In this document: piece by piece, positions 8,216 through 16,559 of the stretch
How the letters are laid out: every line of letters starts with the position of its first letter
How positions within the stretch are numbered: the first letter of the stretch is position 1
DNA from: Blautia schinkii DSM 10518
GTDB lineage: Bacteria; Bacillota; Clostridia; Lachnospirales; Lachnospiraceae
DNA: 64,000 bases
Assembly: GCA_000702025.1 (NCBI GenBank)
Contig: KL370851.1
Coordinates: forward strand, 78,005-142,004
Reading direction: 5' to 3'
The notes under the pieces: model-generated
What the model saw: the letters and a program-made list of their open reading frames with translations, nothing else
Told to the model about the DNA's origin: nothing
The model's database searches: none
Position numbers and translations under genes: made by a program

Positions 8216-9133
8216 ATGGACGCAATTCAGAAAGAGCTTTTAGAGGCAGTGGCCGGACTGCATGAGATTCCGGCAGGCGCATACAATATCCGTGCAAACG
8301 GAGAGAGTGTGGAGCGCGGCAGTACCAGCAATATTGAGATTATTTCAAAGAAAGATAAGAGCGGCATTGAAATCCATATTAAACCGGGAACGAAGCATGA
8401 GAGTGTTCATATTCCGGTCATCTTGAGTAAATCGGGGCTTGAGGAAGTGGTTTATAACGATTTTTACATCGGCGACAATGCGGATGTGACAATCGTGGCA
8501 GGCTGTGGCATTCATAACGGCGGCGATGCGGCCAGCCGTCATGATGGTATCCATCGTTTATACGTGGGGAAACACGCGCACATTAAGTATGTGGAAAAGC
8601 ATTATGGAAGCGGCGATGGCAAAGGCGAGCGCATCATGAATCCTATGACCGAGATTTATCTTGATGAGGACAGCTTTATGGAGATGGACACGGTACAGAT
8701 TCGCGGTGTGGACTCTACCAACAGAGGGAATAAGGCGCAGCTTAAGGCAGGAGCCAAGCTGGTGGTGATGGAGAGGTTGATGACACACGGGAAACAGCGT
8801 GCGGAGAGCCATTTTGACGTACAGATGGACGGAGAGGAATGCTCTGCAAATGTGGTTTCACGTTCTGTGGCAAGGGATGATTCTTATCAGCTCTTCGAGT
8901 CACATATCTACGGAAATAACCGGTGCAGTGGTCATACGGAGTGCGACGCCATTATTATGGACAATGCAAAAATCAGTGCGATTCCTGAGCTTTCGGCTAA
9001 TCACGTGGATGCGGCTCTCATTCATGAGGCTGCAATCGGAAAGATTGCCGGGGAGCAGATCATCAAGTTGATGACACTGGGGCTTACCGAAGCAGAGGCG
9101 GAAGAGCAGATTATAAGCGGGTTCTTAAAATAA
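8216..9133 (+). CDS. sufB: SufB/SufD-like Fe-S scaffold (SmsB type)
   Basis: Scaffold protein of 305 residues, much shorter than classical SufB (about 480). It is a right-handed beta-helix by family homology. The C-terminal region shows GHTECDAIIMDNAKISAIPEL and HEAAIGKIAGEQI, matching the conserved Cys and His-Glu positions of SufB core domains. The N-terminal Fe-S and flavin-related extensions of long SufB proteins are absent, as in minimal SMS systems. I chose ATG 8216 because GGGGG at 8205-8209 gives six-base spacing; ATG 8210 is also possible. It probably forms a C2B2 complex with the preceding ATPase to build 4Fe-4S clusters. The sulphur donor must be encoded elsewhere, because no cysteine desulphurase lies in the window. 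Confidence 0.87.
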   Translation: MDAIQKELLEAVAGLHEIPAGAYNIRANGESVERGSTSNIEIISKKDKSGIEIHIKPGTKHESVHIPVILSKSGLEEVVYNDFYIGDNADVTIVAGCGIHNGGDAASRHDGIHRLYVGKHAHIKYVEKHYGSGDGKGERIMNPMTEIYLDEDSFMEMDTVQIRGVDSTNRGNKAQLKAGAKLVVMERLMTHGKQRAESHFDVQMDGEECSANVVSRSVARDDSYQLFESHIYGNNRCSGHTECDAIIMDNAKISAIPELSANHVDAALIHEAAIGKIAGEQIIKLMTLGLTEAEAEEQIISGFLK

Positions 9134-9142
9134 GGAGTATAC

Positions 9143-9838
9143 ATGAAACAAAAACTAAGCGAGGAAATCAAAAGAGACGATTTACAGAGCAAGCATGAAT
9201 CGGATTTGACGAAAAAAGAACGGCGGCTTTTGGAGAAAGAAAAGCTTAAGGACATGGGCTTTGGAAAGAAGCTGGAATATATCTGGATGTATTATAAGCC
9301 AGTGATTTTTGGCATTATTGCCTTTATCGCGCTGATTTTTCTGGGTAGGGATATTTACCTGAATGCCCAGAAGGAGACCGTGCTTTCCATTTCTGTAGTG
9401 AACGCCGGAAATGTGGATTCTGAGGCTGTGGCCGCGGATATAAAGTCGCTTCTCGGATTTGAGGATAAGAATGAGGTGGTGGAGGTTGCAGCCAATCTTA
9501 TTACAAATGGCGACGGCACAGGATTTGATTATTATACGCAGATGGCGTATGTAACTCAGGTGCAGACACAGGCACTGGATGTTCTGGTGATGCCCGAATC
9601 ACTTTTTGAAGGGCTGGCCAAGGACGATACAGAGATTTTTGCAAACCTGCAGGAAGTTCTAGGAGACGAAGTATATGCTGCCTTTGGGGAAAATATTGAC
9701 GAGAAGCATTTAACGCTTACAGGAAATCCGCTGAAGGAGACCTTTGACGTTGTGTACGACCCATTGTGCATTGCCGTGATGGTAAATTCCAAGCATACGG
9801 AAAATGCGGCGAACTGGATTGCTTCTCTGGCGGAGTAG
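9143..9838 (+). CDS. Single-pass membrane protein, function unknown
   Basis: Protein of 231 residues that I do not recognise. The first 45 residues are very charged (many Lys and Glu, helical or coiled). A single hydrophobic helix follows at about 51-70 (PVIFGIIAFIALIFLG), and then an extracytoplasmic domain of about 160 residues rich in acidic residues. The arrangement resembles cytoplasm-anchored proteins with an outside domain built like a periplasmic-binding-protein fragment (for example VLVMPESLFEGLAKDD), but that is only an impression. It begins nine bases after sufB in the same direction and is followed by a strong terminator, so it is probably cotranscribed with the Fe-S genes. Whether it has any role in cluster assembly is unknown. 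Confidence 0.7.
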   Translation: MKQKLSEEIKRDDLQSKHESDLTKKERRLLEKEKLKDMGFGKKLEYIWMYYKPVIFGIIAFIALIFLGRDIYLNAQKETVLSISVVNAGNVDSEAVAADIKSLLGFEDKNEVVEVAANLITNGDGTGFDYYTQMAYVTQVQTQALDVLVMPESLFEGLAKDDTEIFANLQEVLGDEVYAAFGENIDEKHLTLTGNPLKETFDVVYDPLCIAVMVNSKHTENAANWIASLAE

Positions 9839-9894
9839 AAGGGCAGACGATATATACCTGTCCACATAAAGCTCTATATAATTGAAAAATGTTA

Positions 9895-9970
9895 ATATGC
9901 CTGTAATCACAGATTGTGCGGCAGCAGTTACTGCGCGCGTCGGTTTGTGATTACAGGCGTATTTTTTTCG
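9895..9970 (+). terminator. Strong intrinsic terminator after the Fe-S operon
   Basis: ATATGCCTGTAATCACA (9895-9911) pairs with TGTGATTACAGGCGTAT (9946-9962), 16 of 17 positions. The right arm is followed by a run of seven T. The 34-base loop contains a smaller GC-rich hairpin. It ends transcription from the left; the opposite-strand MATE gene ends at 10084. Confidence 0.8.
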
Positions 9971-10083
9971 GAAAGGTATCATTTATTGGCATGTTAGCAT
10001 TTCTGCTGAAAGTATATCTTTCGCCGGGAGATATGTTTTTCTGTTTAATGTCGAATGTCTGTGCTTATTTATAGCTCATCTTT

Positions 10084-11499
10084 CTACGACACAACCATCT
10101 GCTCTCTGCGGGTCAGGTGTTTGTCGAGAATCAGCAGGAAGAAAATGCTGGAAATTACTGCGCTCACAATATCTGCCAGAGGCTCCGCATAAAAAGCGGA
10201 CTTGGCAGAGAAAAACAGAGGCAGAAGTATGGTTCCTGCCACATATAGAGATTTCCGGAATATAGACAGGGAGAGTGCTGTTTTTGTCCGCTCCAGTGCA
10301 GTAAGTCCGTCCACAAAAACATACTGAAAGCTTAGAGGGATGATCATCATTGTAAAAACACGAATGCCCCATACCGAGAAGTCCAGATATTCAGGGGTTG
10401 AGGTAAAGAGCCTCACAAAATACTGAGGGATAAACCGGGAAACCACAAACATCAGTGCTGTGAAGGATAACATCAGCTTAAGAATCGTCCACTCCGCTTT
10501 TTTTACCCGTTTTGTCTGCTTCGCGCCGTAATTATAGCTGATGATAGCCTGTGTACCGCCACTTATCCCAATCATGGGTGAGGTGATCATCAGCATGTAG
10601 CTCTGCACAATGGTTGCGCAGGTAATGAGCATATCTCCCTGGGAGGGACCGCCGTATTTTTGCAAAACGGTGTTCATCACAATCAGCAGGATACTGTCCG
10701 TAGCCAGAATCAAAAACGGAGAAAGCCCCAGATAAAGGATACGCCTGATCACGCTCCATTCATACTGGCCGAAAGTAATCCTTACGTGTACCTTTTTCCC
10801 AAACAAAAAGCGAAGTGCAAAGGCGCAGGAAGCCATCTGTGAGATAACGGTGGCAATTGCTGCTCCGGCTACGTCCATATGGAAAACAAAGATAAACAAC
10901 GGGTCTAATAGAATGTTGGAAACCGCACCAATCAGCACAGTCGCCATCCCCGCCATAGGAAACCCCTGGCAGTTAATAAAATAGTTAAGTCCCGCCGCCA
11001 TGAGCGCAAAAAACGTCCCTGCGGTATAAATCGTCATATATGTATTCGCATAAGGAAAGGTAATCTCACTCGCCCCGAACCACATCAGCAGGGCATCCTT
11101 ACACAGCAGAAATCCGATGGTAAGCAGCAGAGAGAAACAACACAACAGCAAAAAAGAATTTGCCAAAATCTGCTGCGCCTTTTTGAAGTTTTTCTCACCC
11201 AGACGAATACTCAGCAGAATCGAGCCGCCCAGTCCCACCAATGTACCAAAAGACGACAGTAAAGTCACAATCGGCCCGCATACTCCAACTCCTGCCAGCG
11301 CAAGAGTTCCGTTGCCCGGGATATGCCCGATATACATGCGGTCGATAATACTGTAGAGTACATTCACAAATTGCGCAATCATTGCCGGAATTGCGAGCCG
11401 GAACACAAGAGAAGTAATAGAATCCTTTCCTAAATCAGCAGCAGCTTTCATCACTTTATCCTCAGTCAAATAGATTAATTTTGGCATCCTTATTGGCAT
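10084..11499 (-). CDS. MATE family efflux transporter
   Basis: Integral membrane antiporter with about twelve helices; 471 residues from the chosen start. It carries the family pattern DSITSLVFRLAIPAMIAQFVNVLYSIIDRMYIGHIPG near the N-terminus and a repeat of the fold in the second half (about residue 250 onward). Members export drugs, dyes or metabolites with Na+ or H+. I placed the start at the ATG at 11499, behind a GGTGG site. A longer TTG-initiated reading from 11559 adds 20 residues and has no ribosome site. Nothing around it defines the substrate. The giant hairpin element starts 78 bases upstream, on the 5' side, so it may lie in or near this gene's leader. Confidence 0.85.
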   Translation of the reverse strand: MPIRMPKLIYLTEDKVMKAAADLGKDSITSLVFRLAIPAMIAQFVNVLYSIIDRMYIGHIPGNGTLALAGVGVCGPIVTLLSSFGTLVGLGGSILLSIRLGEKNFKKAQQILANSFLLLCCFSLLLTIGFLLCKDALLMWFGASEITFPYANTYMTIYTAGTFFALMAAGLNYFINCQGFPMAGMATVLIGAVSNILLDPLFIFVFHMDVAGAAIATVISQMASCAFALRFLFGKKVHVRITFGQYEWSVIRRILYLGLSPFLILATDSILLIVMNTVLQKYGGPSQGDMLITCATIVQSYMLMITSPMIGISGGTQAIISYNYGAKQTKRVKKAEWTILKLMLSFTALMFVVSRFIPQYFVRLFTSTPEYLDFSVWGIRVFTMMIIPLSFQYVFVDGLTALERTKTALSLSIFRKSLYVAGTILLPLFFSAKSAFYAEPLADIVSAVISSIFFLLILDKHLTRREQMVVS

Positions 11500-11576
11500 A
11501 CCGCCACCAACTATATCAGATTTTTCATTTGGATTCAATATAAATTCATAACCGTTCAATGGGAAATTGAAAGAGG

Positions 11577-11985
11577 TCCCCGGAAGGTTGATGAACGGTG
11601 AAGAAAAGGCAACTGGGGGCCAGGGGAGGCATAATCCGTGTGTGGCTGATGCTCGCTTCCCTTCAACTAAGTGTTAACTGCGACTAAGTCACTCAAGAAG
11701 AGCTTTCGTGGTCAGCGCACTGCCCAGCTTATCTCTGGCGAAACTCCTTGTCTAATTTCCCATCGGACTTCGTTGGCTTCAATCGCCGATGCAACCGCAT
11801 CGACTCATTCAGCCGCCTTGCCGATGAAAAATTATCCTTCGGATTTTCGCCAGAGATAAGCTGGGCAGTACGCTAAGTCTCCGTAAACACTGGATTTTCA
11901 GGCGCGCTTCCGCAAATCAGCCTCACACGGATTGTGCCTCCCCCGGCCCCCAGCCGCCTTTTCTCCACCTACCTCCACGTTCCGA
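11577..11985. repeat. Giant hairpin element, copy 1 (structured repeat with conserved core)
   Basis: The sequence folds on itself almost end to end. The main stem pairs 11608-11650 with 11916-11958, 43 bp with few mismatches. Outside it lie conserved end blocks: CCCCGGAAGGTTGATGAAC with GGTGA on the left, CCACGTTCC on the right. Inside it lie TGCTCGCTTCCCTTCAACTA on the left and TGGATTTTCAGGCGCGCTTC then CGCAAAT on the right. An inner stem follows, TAACTGCGACTAAG against CTAAGTCTCCGTAA, with A-A, T-C, C-T and A-A mismatches at fixed places. Copy 2 at 59335 shares all these blocks but has a different stem sequence. It fills the gap between the divergent MATE and TetR genes. No protein is encoded. 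It could be a structured RNA or a DNA cruciform element. Confidence 0.8.
11719..11869. repeat. Palindromic element nested in the apex of giant hairpin copy 1
   Basis: Perfect 25-bp inverted repeats (11719-11743 and 11845-11869, beginning ACTGCCCAGCTTATCTCTGG) enclose 101 bases. The flanking AGCG and CGCT also pair after one mismatch. The interior holds further hairpins: CATCGG...CCGATG at 11761-11791, CATCG...CGATG up to about 11825, and ATCC-TTCG-GAT near 11840. Copy 2 of the giant hairpin has only a short loop at this point, so this looks like an insertion of a separate miniature element or an expanded apical arm. No obvious target-site duplication is visible. Confidence 0.65.
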
Positions 11986-12167
11986 ACCCTTTCGTGAGGT
12001 TTGTCGCGTTTGCCACATAATTAATTCCCCGAACAACATCTCAAACAGACATATCCGCTTAATTCTAATCTGTACGAAAATATACAATTGTGTTAAAATA
12101 GTACCCATAAGTCACCCAAAACCCGTAAAAAAGCCACGCATCCGCGCAATCAGAAAGGAAGCCCCCA

Positions 12168-12734
12168 ATGTCCCAAACCACAAAGAAAGCCCTGGCCGCT
12201 TCGCTGAAAAAGCTGGCAAGGAATAAACCTATTGAGAAAATCACAATTATAGACATCACAGACGACTGTGAGGTAAACAGACAGACTTTTTACTATCATT
12301 TTCAGGATATATATGACCTGGTAGAGTGGATTTTTAAGAGCGAGAGCACGAAGGCCATTCAGGGAAACAAAACCTACGAGACCTGGCAGAATGGTTTCCT
12401 GCGAGTGTTCAGCTATGTAAAGGAAAACAAGGAATTTGTGACCAGCGTATACCATTCCGCGTGCAAAGAACATCTGGTACATTATCTCTATAGCGAAACT
12501 TTCGAGCTGCTTTTAAATGTGGTCAATGAAAAGGCAGAGGGAAAGTCAGTGCGTGAGGAGGATAAGCAGTTTATTGCGGATTTTTATAAATATGCCTTTG
12601 TAGGAATCCTGCTTGAATGGGTAGAAAAAGGTATGAAAGAGGCCCCAGAGCAGATTGTAGGGCGCGTCAATGTGCTTATTCAAGGGGATATTACCAAAGC
12701 GCTTGAAAAGTTTGCAAGCCACAGCAGAATATAG
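12168..12734 (+). CDS. TetR/AcrR family regulator (DhaS-like)
   Basis: DNA-binding regulator of 188 residues. The N-terminal helix-turn-helix (about 8-55) reads ALAASLKKLARNKPIEKITI then DITDDCEVNRQTFYYHFQDI, with the TFYYHF recognition motif of TetR proteins. The C-terminal part, with FVTSVYHSACKEHLVHYLYS, resembles the Firmicutes TetR C-terminal domain found in DhaS-like regulators. The start follows AAAGGAAG. The gene ends in a terminator, and the oleate hydratase gene begins 167 bases later in the same direction. TetR regulators of fatty-acid-responsive genes are common beside oleate hydratases, so control of that gene is a reasonable inference; the ligand is unknown. Confidence 0.85.
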   Translation: MSQTTKKALAASLKKLARNKPIEKITIIDITDDCEVNRQTFYYHFQDIYDLVEWIFKSESTKAIQGNKTYETWQNGFLRVFSYVKENKEFVTSVYHSACKEHLVHYLYSETFELLLNVVNEKAEGKSVREEDKQFIADFYKYAFVGILLEWVEKGMKEAPEQIVGRVNVLIQGDITKALEKFASHSRI

Positions 12735-12779
12735 TTTTTATACAAATCCGGGTATATGTCGAAAATTTTTACAATAAAT

Positions 12780-12815
12780 CAGCCGTGTCAGGTTTTTTGA
12801 CAGGGCTGTTTTTTT
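12780..12815 (+). terminator. Intrinsic terminator after the TetR gene
   Basis: CAGCCGTGTCA (12780-12790) pairs with TGACAGGGCTG (12798-12808), with one bulge or mismatch, and a run of seven T follows. A TGTCGAA motif at 12757-12763 upstream of it matches the Spo0A core, but its position before a terminator makes it hard to interpret. Confidence 0.75.
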
Positions 12816-12901
12816 GTCTATGGAAGAGGCGGATAAAAGCGTTTATAGTAAGGCCATGAAAACAAAACAAAGCTGTAAATCATATAACGGGAGGTATTCT
12901 T

Positions 12902-14677
12902 ATGTATTATTCAAATGGTAATTATGAAGCTTTTGCACGTCCTCTGAAACCGAAGGATGTGGACAGAAAATCTGCGTATCTGGTGGGCAGCGGCCTGGCA
13001 GCGCTCTCTGCAGCGTGTTTCCTGGTGCGTGACGGTCAGATGAAAGGGGAACATATTCATATCCTTGAAGAACTGAAGCTGCCGGGCGGCGCCTGCGACG
13101 GGATCAATGACCCGATGAAGGGCTTTGTCATCCGCGGCGGACGTGAGATGGAGAATCACTTTGAATGTCTGTGGGATTTGTTCCGTTCCATCCCATCCAT
13201 CGAGACAGAGGGAGTTTCTGTACTGGATGAGTATTATTGGCTGAATAAGCGGGACCCCAATTATTCTCTTATGCGTGCTTCCGTGAACCGTGGTGAGGAT
13301 GCCCATACAGACGGCAAATTTGCCCTCTCTGACAAGGCGGCTATGGAGATTGTGAAGCTGTTTATGAGCAAAAATGAAGATTTGTATGATAAGACACTGG
13401 ACGATGTGTTTGACGAAGAGTTTTATTCCTCGAATTTCTGGCTTTACTGGCAGACCATGTTTGCTTTTGAAAAGTGGCACAGTGCCCTTGAAATGAAGCT
13501 TTATATCCAGAGATTTATCCACCATATCGGCGGACTTCCGGATTTCTCAGCCCTGAAATTTACGAAATACAATCAGTATGAATCTCTGATTCTGCCCATG
13601 GTGAAATATCTGGAAGCACACAATGTACAGTTCCAGTATGACACCCGGGTGACAAATGTGCTTTTTGAAAAGCGCGGGGACAAAAAAATCGCAACACAGA
13701 TTGTGTGCATCCATAATGGTGAAAAAGAGACGATTGATTTGGTAGAGGATGATTTAGTGTTTGTCACCAACGGCAGCTGTACAGAAAATTCTACTCTCGG
13801 TGACAATGACCGTGCGCCGGAGCTTAAGACGGAGCCGGGCGAGGGCGGATGCTGGGAGCTTTGGAAAAATATTGCAGCGCAGGATCCTTCTTTCGGACGG
13901 CCGGAAAAATTCTGTACGAACATTAACGCGACGAACTGGGAGTCAGCCACAGTGACAACTCTTGATGACAGGATTCCGCCTTATGTGCAGAAAATGTGCA
14001 AACGTGATCCGTTCTCGGGTAAGGTTGTTACCGGAGGTATTATTACAGTCAAGGATTCCAACTGGCTGATGAGCTATACCTTTAACCGCCAGCCGCATTT
14101 TAAGGAGCAGCCGGAGGATGAGCTGGTAGGATGGATTTACGGTCTTTATACAGATGTTCCCGGAAACTTTGTGAAAAAGCCAATGAGGGAATGTACAGGT
14201 ATTGAGATTTGTGAAGAGTGGCTGTACCATATGGGAGTGCCGGAAGAGGAGATTCCAGACATGGCGAAAAATTCCGCGCGTACGATTCCTTGTATGATGC
14301 CTTATATTACAGCCTTTTTTATGCCGCGTACTGAGGGCGACCGTCCGAAGGTGGTGCCGCAGGGCTGTACCAACTTTGCTTTTATCGGACAATTTGCGGA
14401 TACGGTACGAGATACGGTATTTACAACCGAATATTCCGTACGTACAGCGATGGAAGCGGTGTATACCTTGCTGGATATTGACCGTGGTGTACCGGAAGTG
14501 TTTAATTCCTGCTATGATGTACGTGTACTCCTGGATTCTACCTCCAAGATGATGGATGGAAAGAAGCTTTCCGATATTAAGCTTCCGTTTATCGCGGAGC
14601 TGGTGGGCAAGAAAGCACTTAAGAAAGTATCGGGTACAGTGGTTGAGGAGCTACTGGAGAGGTATCATCTTATATAG
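12902..14677 (+). CDS. ohyA: Oleate hydratase (MCRA family)
   Basis: FAD-dependent hydratase of 591 residues, the usual length for the family once called myosin-cross-reactive antigen. It adds water to the cis-9 double bond of oleic and linoleic acid, giving 10-hydroxy fatty acids, probably at the membrane surface. The N-terminus shows the dinucleotide-binding segment [20 protein letters not shown] (about residues 24-43), and [16 protein letters not shown] follows near residue 80, the family's hallmark with its catalytic Glu. QYESLILPM and [12 protein letters not shown] are further conserved blocks. The start follows GGGAGGT. It stands alone between two terminators. Such enzymes detoxify host or dietary unsaturated fatty acids; this role is knowledge of the family, not of this organism. 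Confidence 0.95.
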   Translation: MYYSNGNYEAFARPLKPKDVDRKSAYLVGSGLAALSAACFLVRDGQMKGEHIHILEELKLPGGACDGINDPMKGFVIRGGREMENHFECLWDLFRSIPSIETEGVSVLDEYYWLNKRDPNYSLMRASVNRGEDAHTDGKFALSDKAAMEIVKLFMSKNEDLYDKTLDDVFDEEFYSSNFWLYWQTMFAFEKWHSALEMKLYIQRFIHHIGGLPDFSALKFTKYNQYESLILPMVKYLEAHNVQFQYDTRVTNVLFEKRGDKKIATQIVCIHNGEKETIDLVEDDLVFVTNGSCTENSTLGDNDRAPELKTEPGEGGCWELWKNIAAQDPSFGRPEKFCTNINATNWESATVTTLDDRIPPYVQKMCKRDPFSGKVVTGGIITVKDSNWLMSYTFNRQPHFKEQPEDELVGWIYGLYTDVPGNFVKKPMRECTGIEICEEWLYHMGVPEEEIPDMAKNSARTIPCMMPYITAFFMPRTEGDRPKVVPQGCTNFAFIGQFADTVRDTVFTTEYSVRTAMEAVYTLLDIDRGVPEVFNSCYDVRVLLDSTSKMMDGKKLSDIKLPFIAELVGKKALKKVSGTVVEELLERYHLI

Positions 14678-14747
14678 TATGAGAATTGAAATTTTATGAT
14701 TAGATATGGCGCCGCTAGGCGTCATATCTGTATGAGATACTTACAAG

Positions 14748-14790
14748 GCAGTGCTGAGTGTGATAAACACATCTGGCACTGCTATTTTTA
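14748..14790 (+). terminator. Terminator after ohyA
   Basis: GCAGTGC (14748-14754) pairs with GCACTGC (14776-14782), with a GTG/CAC inner pair, and TATTTTTA follows. A second hairpin just upstream (AGATATG 14702-14708 with CATATCT 14723-14729, plus GCGCC/GGCGT inside) lacks a T run. Confidence 0.65.
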
Positions 14791-15124
14791 TGTGAAATTC
14801 AGTACATCATTATGTCCGCCAAGTAAACTGAAGCCTTGTCTGTTTTGCAAGAAGTATAGTGTTGAACATAACCAGACGAATATATATTTAGATTTATTGA
14901 TGAAATATATGGTAGTAATCAATAAAATATAGCATACAATTTTGTATATATCAATGAAATTCAAATGTTTAGCATAAATGTATTGCATTATATATAAATG
15001 TACTGTAAAATTTAGATAATAAATGTAGGATGTAGTACGTACAATGTACGGCACAATTACTTTTACTTTATGTTGGAAGTCGAATATAGAGTAGACGTCA
15101 GCAGAAGAAATTGTGGGGTGAGAT
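14791..15124. promoter_or_regulatory. AT-rich regulatory region before the catabolic cluster
   Basis: No gene is supported here. The segment is strongly AT-rich until about 15020. Overlapping palindromes then occur: GTACGTAC (15035-15042) and GTAC-AAT-GTAC (15039-15049), about 80 bases before the first gene of the cluster. Their position and form would suit an operator for the GntR-family regulator encoded at 22830, but this is inference. I could not settle on a convincing pair of promoter hexamers. Confidence 0.35.
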
Positions 15125-16558
15125 ATGATAAAGACAGAGGTATTTGGAAAGTATCCATCAGTGGACAGAGCTTTGGTGCATGACCTGCTGGAGGAGGAAG
15201 TGAAAAAAAGTGCATTTCAGATTATAGCGCTGGATGATGATCCAACTGGGGTGCAGACCGTGCATGATATTTCTATATATACGGACTGGTCTGTGGAGAG
15301 CATAACCCGAGGTTTTGACGAGGATAAGAAGTTGTTTTTTATTCTCACAAATTCAAGGAGCTTTACTGAGGATGAGACCAGGGAAGCACACAGGGAAATT
15401 GCTGCGAACATAGAAGCGGCATGTGATGGCAGACCCTATCTTTTGGTAAGCCGCAGTGATTCCACGCTTCGTGGACATTATCCTTTGGAAACAGAAATAC
15501 TTAGAGAGACGATTGAGAGTTTCAACCCGTGGAAGTTTGATGGTGAAATACTTTGTCCCTTTTTTGCAGAGGGAGGGCGTTATACCATTGGCAATGTGCA
15601 TTATGTGAGAGACGGCCAAAATCTGATTCCGGCGGCGGAGACAGAGTTTGCAAAGGATAAGACCTTTGGTTACCAGTCTTCTAATCTGCGGATGTATATT
15701 GAGGAGAAAAGCGGCGGCCGTTATGGTGCGGAGAATGTAATCTGTATCAGCCTCGAGGATTTGCGGGCCGGGAATCTGGACTACATAGAAAAGCAGCTTC
15801 TCGCGGCAAATGATTTCCAGAAAATCATTGTCAATGCCATTGACAATTCAGATGTAGAGGTCTTTACAACAGCACTTTACCGGGCGCTGGGTAAGGGAAA
15901 GCATTATTTGTTCCGTACCGCGGCCGCGTTTGTCAAGGCTTTGGCGTGTATTGACGACAGACCGCTTCTGACGCGTACAGAGATGATTCAGGAGGAAAAC
16001 GGACATGGCGGCGTAATTGTTGCAGGCTCCCATACAGAGAAAACCACAAGACAGCTTGAGTTACTTAGGAATATGAAAGGTATTCGTTTTTTGGAGTTGG
16101 ATTCCGATTTGGTCCTGACGCAAGGAGCTCTTGAAGCAGAAGCTGCGCAGGTGGTAAAAGAGATGGAGGCATCTGTTAAAAGGGGAGAAACCGTGGCGGT
16201 GTATACAAAACGTAAACTGCTTACCCTTCCCGAAGATACGAAAGAAGCAGCGCTGCTTCTTTCTGTAAAAATATCTCAGGCAGTTCTTTCCCTTGTGGCA
16301 AATCTTAACGTGAAGCCGGCATTTGTGCTTGCTAAGGGTGGAATTACCTCCAGTGATATTGGAGTGAAGGCACTAAGAGTAAAAAAGGCTACAGTTTTAG
16401 GTCAGATTCAGCCGGGTATTCCGGTGTGGAAAACAGACGGACAAAGCAAATTTCCGGACATTCCATATGTGATCTTCCCGGGGAATGTAGGTACAGATGA
16501 CAGTCTTTATAAAGCTGTTGACATATTACTAAATGAAAAGAAAAGGAGTGATTTGTGA
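15125..16558 (+). CDS. Four-carbon acid sugar kinase family protein (DUF1537/OtnK-like)
   Basis: Cytoplasmic kinase family protein of 477 residues. The N-terminal domain begins after about 35 residues with IIALDDDPTGVQTVHDI, the substrate-binding DDDPTG motif of DUF1537 proteins, followed by SRSDSTLRGHYPLE. The C-terminal nucleotide-binding domain carries LAKGGITSSDIGVKAL and PGNVGTDDSLYKAV. Characterised members phosphorylate D-threonate, L-threonate, D-erythronate or similar acids on C4. This is the first gene of a nine-gene, same-strand cluster. The partners usually seen with it (PdxA2-type dehydrogenase and an aldolase or decarboxylase) are absent here, so the substrate may not be a classical tetronate. 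Its start follows GTGGGGTGAG. Confidence 0.88.
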   Translation: MIKTEVFGKYPSVDRALVHDLLEEEVKKSAFQIIALDDDPTGVQTVHDISIYTDWSVESITRGFDEDKKLFFILTNSRSFTEDETREAHREIAANIEAACDGRPYLLVSRSDSTLRGHYPLETEILRETIESFNPWKFDGEILCPFFAEGGRYTIGNVHYVRDGQNLIPAAETEFAKDKTFGYQSSNLRMYIEEKSGGRYGAENVICISLEDLRAGNLDYIEKQLLAANDFQKIIVNAIDNSDVEVFTTALYRALGKGKHYLFRTAAAFVKALACIDDRPLLTRTEMIQEENGHGGVIVAGSHTEKTTRQLELLRNMKGIRFLELDSDLVLTQGALEAEAAQVVKEMEASVKRGETVAVYTKRKLLTLPEDTKEAALLLSVKISQAVLSLVANLNVKPAFVLAKGGITSSDIGVKALRVKKATVLGQIQPGIPVWKTDGQSKFPDIPYVIFPGNVGTDDSLYKAVDILLNEKKRSDL

Positions 16559-16559
16559 C

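Noticed and set aside
14696-14932. Open frame of 78 codons after ohyA
   Set aside because: It starts inside a hairpin, crosses the terminator and has no ribosome site.
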